The notes beneath the pieces were generated by a model. It was given only the letters and a program-made list of their open reading frames with translations. It was not told where the DNA came from and did no database searches. Position numbers and translations under genes: made by a program. A stretch of 10,578 bases of DNA. Origin: Pseudobdellovibrionaceae bacterium. GTDB taxonomy: Bacteria > Bdellovibrionota > Bdellovibrionia > Bdellovibrionales > JAMPXM01. The stretch covers positions 1 to 10,578 of the forward strand of contig CAJYOV010000269.1 in the NCBI GenBank assembly GCA_913776405.1, read 5' to 3'. Shown here piece after piece: positions 6,906 to 10,578 of this stretch; position 1 is the first letter of the stretch, and each line of letters starts with the position of its first letter.

Positions 6906-7206
6906 ACCTCATTTACTTCGGGGTATCGGGTGCAGGTGTTTAGCTTTTACTGGCACGATTTCAACGTATGTTTCGATGCGAGACGTAAGCCATCTCGTTG
7001 AGAAGCGGAAAGTCGTTTTCGCTCGCGCAATTGGCGTTCCTGCCGCTGAGTCATCGAGCTCCATAGAGTGACAGCGACTTCGGTCGGGCCGCGAACGCCA
7101 GCCCTTGGTCGCATCTTAGGTAGATTGCTCTATTGGCCTTTAGCGCCGCGATCAAACTTGTCACAATTAAGAGACCGACATCTGAACTCAAGGATCGACT
7201 CACGCT
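6906..7206. promoter_or_regulatory. Divergent intergenic region between lipoprotein and hydrolase genes
   Basis: About 300 bases separate two divergent genes, so promoters for both should lie here. On the + strand, TTGTCA (7158-7163) and TCTGAA (7181-7186), 17 bases apart, form a weak sigma-70-like pair; AAGGA at about 7189-7193 precedes the hydrolase ATG by about 13 bases. On the - strand only a poor pair is seen (TTGAAA around 6963-6958, then TAAACA). Short open frames here have no ribosome binding site and no recognisable protein. No terminator or repeat array is seen. Confidence 0.35.
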
Positions 7207-8178
7207 ATGAGAGCTTTTCAACAAGTCTTGGCGCAATTAAAAGACGTAGTGGCCAATCACAAAGTGGGCGAAGAGCTTACGCCGCCGAGTCTTTTAGCTT
7301 CTCTCGAGATCAACGGCCGCCGCGTTTCATACGCGACGATGGGGCTCGATAATCCTGCAGATGGTCCAAACGCAAAGCCAGCCGTGATTCTGCTACATGG
7401 CTTCGGTGGCTTCTTCATGGATTGGCCGCGTGTGATGGCGCCGCTGTCTCGACACACGAGAGTGTATGCGATTGATTTGCCAGGGTGGGGTTTCTCAGAA
7501 CTCAATCCTAACGGTCGTTCACTCGAAGATGATGTCGACGTCGTCGATCAGTTCATCAAGCAAATGAAACTTGATCGCGTGATTCTTGCTGGCCTCTCTT
7601 ACGGTGCAGGTGTTACGTGGGCCGCAGCCGCGATGAATGTTTCGCGGATCAAGCGCGCGATTTTGATCAACCCGATGCCGCCGCACCCGGTGAAATGGAT
7701 CACGTCGCCGATTTATCAGGGCATCTTCGCGCTAAATCGATCGCGAGCGGCCGCGGTGCTCGGTCACAAGATGCTTCGCAAATCTCATTACAAAATGATC
7801 TGCCGCGAGAATCTTTTGAACGATCGCTTGCTCGATTCATTTTATCTCGATCTTGCCTACTTGGTGATGAAGCAACCGAAAATGCCTTTGATCTTAAACG
7901 CTCACGCGCGTGGCGCGGAGGCTGTCGATTGGAATGATTGGGAGCATCGCCTTGCAGGTTGCCGGGTTCCGGTGTCGATTCTTCAAGGGCAAGACGACAA
8001 GATCTTCTCGATGGATTCTGCGTGGCACTTGCACGAGCTGATTCCTAACTCTGAATTGATCGAAGTGGCCGAATGTGGGCACGCGATGGTGTTTGATCAG
8101 CCGAAAAAGCTAGCTGAGTTTTTGATTCAGCAGTTAACGCGAACGGAAGAGTCGCGTTCGCGCGCGGTCGAGTCGTAA
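7207..8178 (+). CDS. Alpha/beta hydrolase fold protein
   Basis: A 323-residue cytoplasmic-looking enzyme of the alpha/beta hydrolase (Abhydrolase_1) family. The oxyanion motif HGFGG is at 64-68, and YAIDLPGWGFSE at 87-98 follows the usual strand. The nucleophile elbow GLSYG puts Ser at 131, GQDDKIF at 261-267 holds the acid (Asp 263 or 264), and CGHAMVFDQP places the catalytic His at 292. A lid region lies between about 155 and 240. All parts of the triad are present, so an active esterase, lipase or related hydrolase is expected; the substrate cannot be read from the sequence. ATG 7207 is chosen because AAGGA lies upstream, although the spacing is long, and no better in-frame start is apparent. 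The 3' end overlaps the converging histidine kinase gene by 52 bases, which encode its charged tail (TRTEESRSRAVES). Confidence 0.9.
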   Translation: MRAFQQVLAQLKDVVANHKVGEELTPPSLLASLEINGRRVSYATMGLDNPADGPNAKPAVILLHGFGGFFMDWPRVMAPLSRHTRVYAIDLPGWGFSELNPNGRSLEDDVDVVDQFIKQMKLDRVILAGLSYGAGVTWAAAAMNVSRIKRAILINPMPPHPVKWITSPIYQGIFALNRSRAAAVLGHKMLRKSHYKMICRENLLNDRLLDSFYLDLAYLVMKQPKMPLILNAHARGAEAVDWNDWEHRLAGCRVPVSILQGQDDKIFSMDSAWHLHELIPNSELIEVAECGHAMVFDQPKKLAEFLIQQLTRTEESRSRAVES

Positions 8179-9110
8179 GCCTCAAGTTCATTCAAAGGAA
8201 ACGTCACTTCAACGCGCGCGCCGAAGCCGCGCGGGTGATCGAGAATTTGAATCGACCCCCGCTGCTTCAAAACAATATCACGGCAAATGTGTAAACCTAA
8301 GCCTGACGATGACTCGGCACCTGTCGGTCGCGCGCTCAATTTTTGGTAGCGACCGAACGCTTTCGCTTTGTCCTCTGCGGTGAAGCCCGGGCCTTCGTCG
8401 TCGATCCAAATCACGGCGTTTCCGTTAGCTGCGAAACTCGTAAGATGGATCTCGCTTTCAGGCGGCGAATACTTAAGCGCGTTGCTCACAAGGTTCATCA
8501 ACAGATTACGAGTCGCATTTGGATGACCCGAGATCAAGAGGGGCTTCTTCGCGTGAGTTTGAGTGAGCTGTTGGTGCTTCACCTTCAGCTGCGGAACGAA
8601 GGCATGGCTTACGTCTTCGAGATAAGCCGTCAGATCGAGACGTCTCACGGAAGACTCACTCGATGACGCGGCATCGAGTTCGTTGAGAGTTTGAACGAGA
8701 TTCAATGTTTGAGATGAAAGCGATTTCAAACGCTGAGCCATCTGCAGAACAGATTTCGGATTCGCATTTTCTTCCTCGATGAGTTCTGAGTAACCTTGAA
8801 TTGACCCGAGCGGATTTTTTAGATCATGGATGACCATGCGGAGTTGGTTCGAGCGCGACTCAAGTTGCTCGATGAAATCGCGATTCATTTGTTCAGCTTC
8901 GCGAATCGAGCTGCTGAGTGCTTCAATCTCTTTAGCTGCGCGTTTATCTGCGAGAACCCAGATTACGTAGGCGAAACACGTGATCGCGACGTCGAGAATC
9001 AAGCCCCATTTTACGTCTGAGTTTGGGAGAGCAAGATCGAAGAGTGCGTCGATGACGATCGCCGCAACGAGAGTAGTAATAAAGATATTGCGATAGTGAC
9101 GGCCAGCCAT
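8127..9110 (-). CDS. Membrane sensor histidine kinase, orphan
   Basis: ATG 9110 is chosen because AAAGAGGG lies seven bases upstream; the frame extends to ATG 9152 and TTG 9176 with poorer sites. The 327-residue product has two membrane segments (IFITTLVAAIVIDALFDLAL at about 9-28 and WGLILDVAITCFAYVIWVLA at about 35-54) with almost no periplasmic loop. A coiled-coil region follows (about 57-90). The HisKA H-box MVIHDLKNPLGSIQGY has His at about 95. The HATPase_c domain has the N-box NLLMNLVSNALKYSP (about 202-216), the G1 box DDEGPGF (about 237-243), an F-box (FGRYQ) and the G2 box SSGLGLHIC. All catalytic boxes are intact. It should autophosphorylate on His and pass the phosphate to a response regulator, but none is encoded nearby. 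With so little extracytoplasmic sequence it probably senses a membrane or cytoplasmic cue. It overlaps the hydrolase gene tail to tail. Confidence 0.93.
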   Translation of the reverse strand: MAGRHYRNIFITTLVAAIVIDALFDLALPNSDVKWGLILDVAITCFAYVIWVLADKRAAKEIEALSSSIREAEQMNRDFIEQLESRSNQLRMVIHDLKNPLGSIQGYSELIEEENANPKSVLQMAQRLKSLSSQTLNLVQTLNELDAASSSESSVRRLDLTAYLEDVSHAFVPQLKVKHQQLTQTHAKKPLLISGHPNATRNLLMNLVSNALKYSPPESEIHLTSFAANGNAVIWIDDEGPGFTAEDKAKAFGRYQKLSARPTGAESSSGLGLHICRDIVLKQRGSIQILDHPRGFGARVEVTFPLNELEAYDSTARERDSSVRVNC

Positions 9111-9193
9111 TCGCGAACCCTCTTTACAAGACGCTGATTCGCCCTCGATCATTCGCCTGTCAGGTCTCAGGTTCAACTAAATTTTAGGACATC

Positions 9194-9227
9194 AAGACGT
9201 CTGACCGTTCGTCTTACAAGAAGACTT
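9194..9227. other. Overlapping inverted repeats between kinase and osmC genes
   Basis: AAGACG (9194-9199) can pair with CGTCTT (9210-9215), whose GTCTT can instead pair with AAGAC (9221-9225). The eight-base palindrome AGACGTCT (9195-9202) sits in the first arm. The element lies in the 154-base gap downstream of the osmC stop and upstream of the kinase start. It has no T-run on either strand, so it is not a clear intrinsic terminator; an operator or RNA structure is possible. Confidence 0.25.
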
Positions 9228-9264
9228 AAAGCCGCTAAGTTTAGGCACGCTGACCAGCTCGAAA

Positions 9265-9672
9265 TTAATCCGGGTAGACAAACGAGATTGGCGCCTTCAC
9301 ATCGGGGTGGAGGCTCCGGTGCACCGGGCACGTGTGAGCTGCGTTTTCTAGAAGAACGCGGTCTTTGGCTTGGATGCCTTTTGGCATTTTCACGACGACT
9401 GGAAGCTGCGCAATTTTGCGAGGAGCCGGTGTCATTTCTTTTGAGACCGACGCCGTGGCATCGCCGAAAGAAAGGCCGTGGCGTTCAGCGACGATCGCCA
9501 TCGTTGTCAGAATACAAGTTGCGAGAGCAGTGCCAACGAGATCAGTCGGCGAAAAAGCTTCACCTTTACCGCCATTATCGACGGGCGCGTCCGTATGAAT
9601 CACCGTGCCTGACGGGCCATGCGTAGCTTCGCAGCGTTTTTCACCGGTGTAGCGAATCGACATTTGAACCAT
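9265..9672 (-). CDS. OsmC/Ohr family thiol peroxidase
   Basis: A 135-residue protein of the OsmC family, the usual length. GEAFSPTDLVGTALATC places the peroxidatic Cys at 53 in the central helix, and HTCPVHRSL places the second, resolving Cys at 115. The N-terminal strand MSIRYTGEKRCEATHG and the ending ISFVYPD fit the fold. Known members are cytoplasmic and reduce organic hydroperoxides, usually as dimers with active sites at the interface; whether this one prefers organic or other peroxides cannot be told. ATG 9672 has a strong AGAGGAG ribosome binding site five bases upstream, which favours it over the internal ATG at 9663. It stands alone on the - strand, divergent from the LemA gene with 207 bases between. 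Confidence 0.93.
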   Translation of the reverse strand: MVQMSIRYTGEKRCEATHGPSGTVIHTDAPVDNGGKGEAFSPTDLVGTALATCILTTMAIVAERHGLSFGDATASVSKEMTPAPRKIAQLPVVVKMPKGIQAKDRVLLENAAHTCPVHRSLHPDVKAPISFVYPD

Positions 9673-9820
9673 ACGTGCTCCTCTAAAAACTGAAAGACCA
9701 ACACTTGAAGACCGACCAAGAATGCAAAGAGTTTCGCTCGTTGGACGCCTGTGTCAACTGCCGGTTTTAAGCGGCGGAGTGCGCTAATCGCATAGTTCCA
9801 GTCAAAACTCATCGTCGACC

Positions 9821-9848
9821 TTGCATTCGATTGGAGCACTCCTATATT
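9821..9848 (+). promoter_or_regulatory. Candidate sigma-70-like promoter for the LemA gene
   Basis: TTGCAT at 9821-9826 and TATATT at 9843-9848 are separated by 16 bases. This would start transcription near 9855, leaving a leader of about 25 bases before the ATG at 9880. Each box departs only slightly from the TTGACA/TATAAT consensus, and the location directly before a gene with a strong ribosome binding site supports the call. Consensus use in this organism is unknown. Confidence 0.45.
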
Positions 9849-9879
9849 TGGCGATGAAGACTTCAGGAGGTCTCACTCT

Positions 9880-10491
9880 ATGGTAACTGGCATTCGTTCT
9901 TTCGGTCGTTCAGGTTTCGCGTTGATTGCTGGCCTCGCTCTCATGCTTGGGCTTTCGGGCTGCGGCGTTCAATCAATCCCACAACAGAAAAACGCGGTCG
10001 AAGCGTCACTCGCTGAATTGACGAATCAATACAAGCGCAGAAACGATCTTGTGCCGAACCTGGTGAACGTCGTGAAGGGTTACGCTAAACAAGAATCGAC
10101 TGTGCTTACGCAAGTGACTGAAGCGCGTGCAAAGGCGACTTCGATCAACCTTGACCCAGCGAAAGCGACGCCTGAGCAAATTTCTGCTTACGCGAATTCG
10201 CAAGGTCAGTTGTCGCAAGCACTCGGCAAACTTCTCTCAATCACGGAAAACTATCCAGATCTGAAATCCAATCAAAACTTCCGAGATCTCTCGGCGCAGA
10301 TCGAAGGCACTGAAAATCGCATCACGGTTGCGCGCCAGCGTTACATCGAGCAGATCCAGTCGTTTAACAACTTGGTCAGCGTCTTCCCGACGTCGCTTAC
10401 AAACTCAATCATGTTCCACTACGAGAAGATGCCTCAGTGGGGCGCTGATCAACCTGCGTCGATCCAAGATGCGCCGAAAGTTGATCTTTAA
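9880..10491 (+). CDS. lemA: LemA family lipoprotein
   Basis: A 203-residue LemA family protein. The N-terminus has a hydrophobic signal ending in the lipobox LSGC (Cys 28), so it is probably lipid-anchored rather than held by the single transmembrane helix of many LemA proteins. The helical domain carries the family signatures YKRRNDLVPNLVNVVKGYAK (about 51-70), ENYPDLKSNQNF (about 123-134) and IEGTENRITVARQRY (about 141-155), then SFNNLVSVFPTSL. The function of LemA is poorly known; it is a helical scaffold often encoded with a TPM-domain protein. ATG 9880 has a perfect AGGAGG at 9865-9870, nine bases upstream. The stop TAA is followed at once by GTG of the next frame, so the two genes are very likely one operon. 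Confidence 0.95.
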   Translation: MVTGIRSFGRSGFALIAGLALMLGLSGCGVQSIPQQKNAVEASLAELTNQYKRRNDLVPNLVNVVKGYAKQESTVLTQVTEARAKATSINLDPAKATPEQISAYANSQGQLSQALGKLLSITENYPDLKSNQNFRDLSAQIEGTENRITVARQRYIEQIQSFNNLVSVFPTSLTNSIMFHYEKMPQWGADQPASIQDAPKVDL

Positions 10492-10578
10492 GTGAAATCT
10501 CTCCGCGCGAACCGCTGCTCATTCACGTGTTGGCTGCGAGTTGTCTTTACGGCGCTTGTCGTAACGGCCATTCTTGCC
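10492..10578 (+). CDS. Start of a secreted protein, probably TPM-domain (YgcG-like) partner of LemA, 3' end outside window
   Basis: GTG at 10492 directly follows the LemA stop and stays open to the window end (29 codons). The peptide begins with basic residues (MKSLRANR) and continues into a hydrophobic stretch (VVFTALVVTAILA), a signal-peptide pattern. LemA genes are commonly followed by a TPM_phosphatase-domain protein with a signal peptide, so that identity is inferred from position; the domain itself is not visible. Confidence 0.55.
   Translation, partial: MKSLRANRCSFTCWLRVVFTALVVTAILA

Noticed and set aside
6976..7071. 31-codon + strand frame starting MRDVSHLVEKRK in the divergent intergenic region
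   Set aside because: It has no ribosome binding site and no recognisable protein pattern.
9729..9757. Perfect TTGACA box (- strand, 9757-9752) upstream of osmC
   Set aside because: The sequence at the expected -10 position (AAACTC or AACTCT) is a poor match, so a promoter is not supported.

Overview
The window looks like chromosomal DNA from a Gram-negative bacterium. The evidence is an outer-membrane beta-barrel with a signal peptide, lipoproteins, a TldD/PmbA protease pair and O-antigen-type polysaccharide genes. Gene content and moderately GC-rich coding (many TCG, CGA and GAA codons) would fit Bdellovibrio-like bacteria (Bdellovibrionota), but that placement is inference. No tRNA, rRNA, CRISPR array, complete insertion sequence or phage gene was seen.

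Left edge (1-1764, + strand): the 3' end of tldD is followed, with a GTGA stop/start overlap, by pmbA (tldE). pmbA is intact only to about residue 269. At about position 1230 it changes abruptly into the 3' part of an Fe(II)/2-oxoglutarate oxygenase read in a different frame. Both genes are truncated at this joint, which is the clearest anomaly in the window. It is either a real deletion/recombination junction or an assembly chimera.

Polysaccharide block (1758-4509, - strand): an O-antigen ligase/polymerase-like membrane protein and a GT-C type (family 39-like) membrane glycosyltransferase. They are visibly more AT-rich than their surroundings and lie next to the oxygenase remnant. This suggests a transferred surface-polysaccharide locus whose edge is the pmbA junction. 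An in-frame ATG upstream of the ligase reads only 12 codons before a stop.

Envelope block (4536-6905, - strand): an outer-membrane beta-barrel protein, a 92-residue inner-membrane protein and a probable lipoprotein of unknown function. The 3' ends of the barrel and lipoprotein genes share an unusual C-rich codon pattern not seen in their 5' parts.

Right part (7207-10578): an alpha/beta hydrolase (+) converges with and overlaps an orphan membrane histidine kinase (-). These are followed by an OsmC/Ohr-type peroxidase (-), and divergently from it by a LemA lipoprotein (+). The LemA gene is directly followed by the first codons of a secreted protein, probably the TPM-domain partner usually found next to LemA. 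No coherent new multi-gene system is evident; the notable items are the junction, the composition mosaics and a few small or unknown genes.
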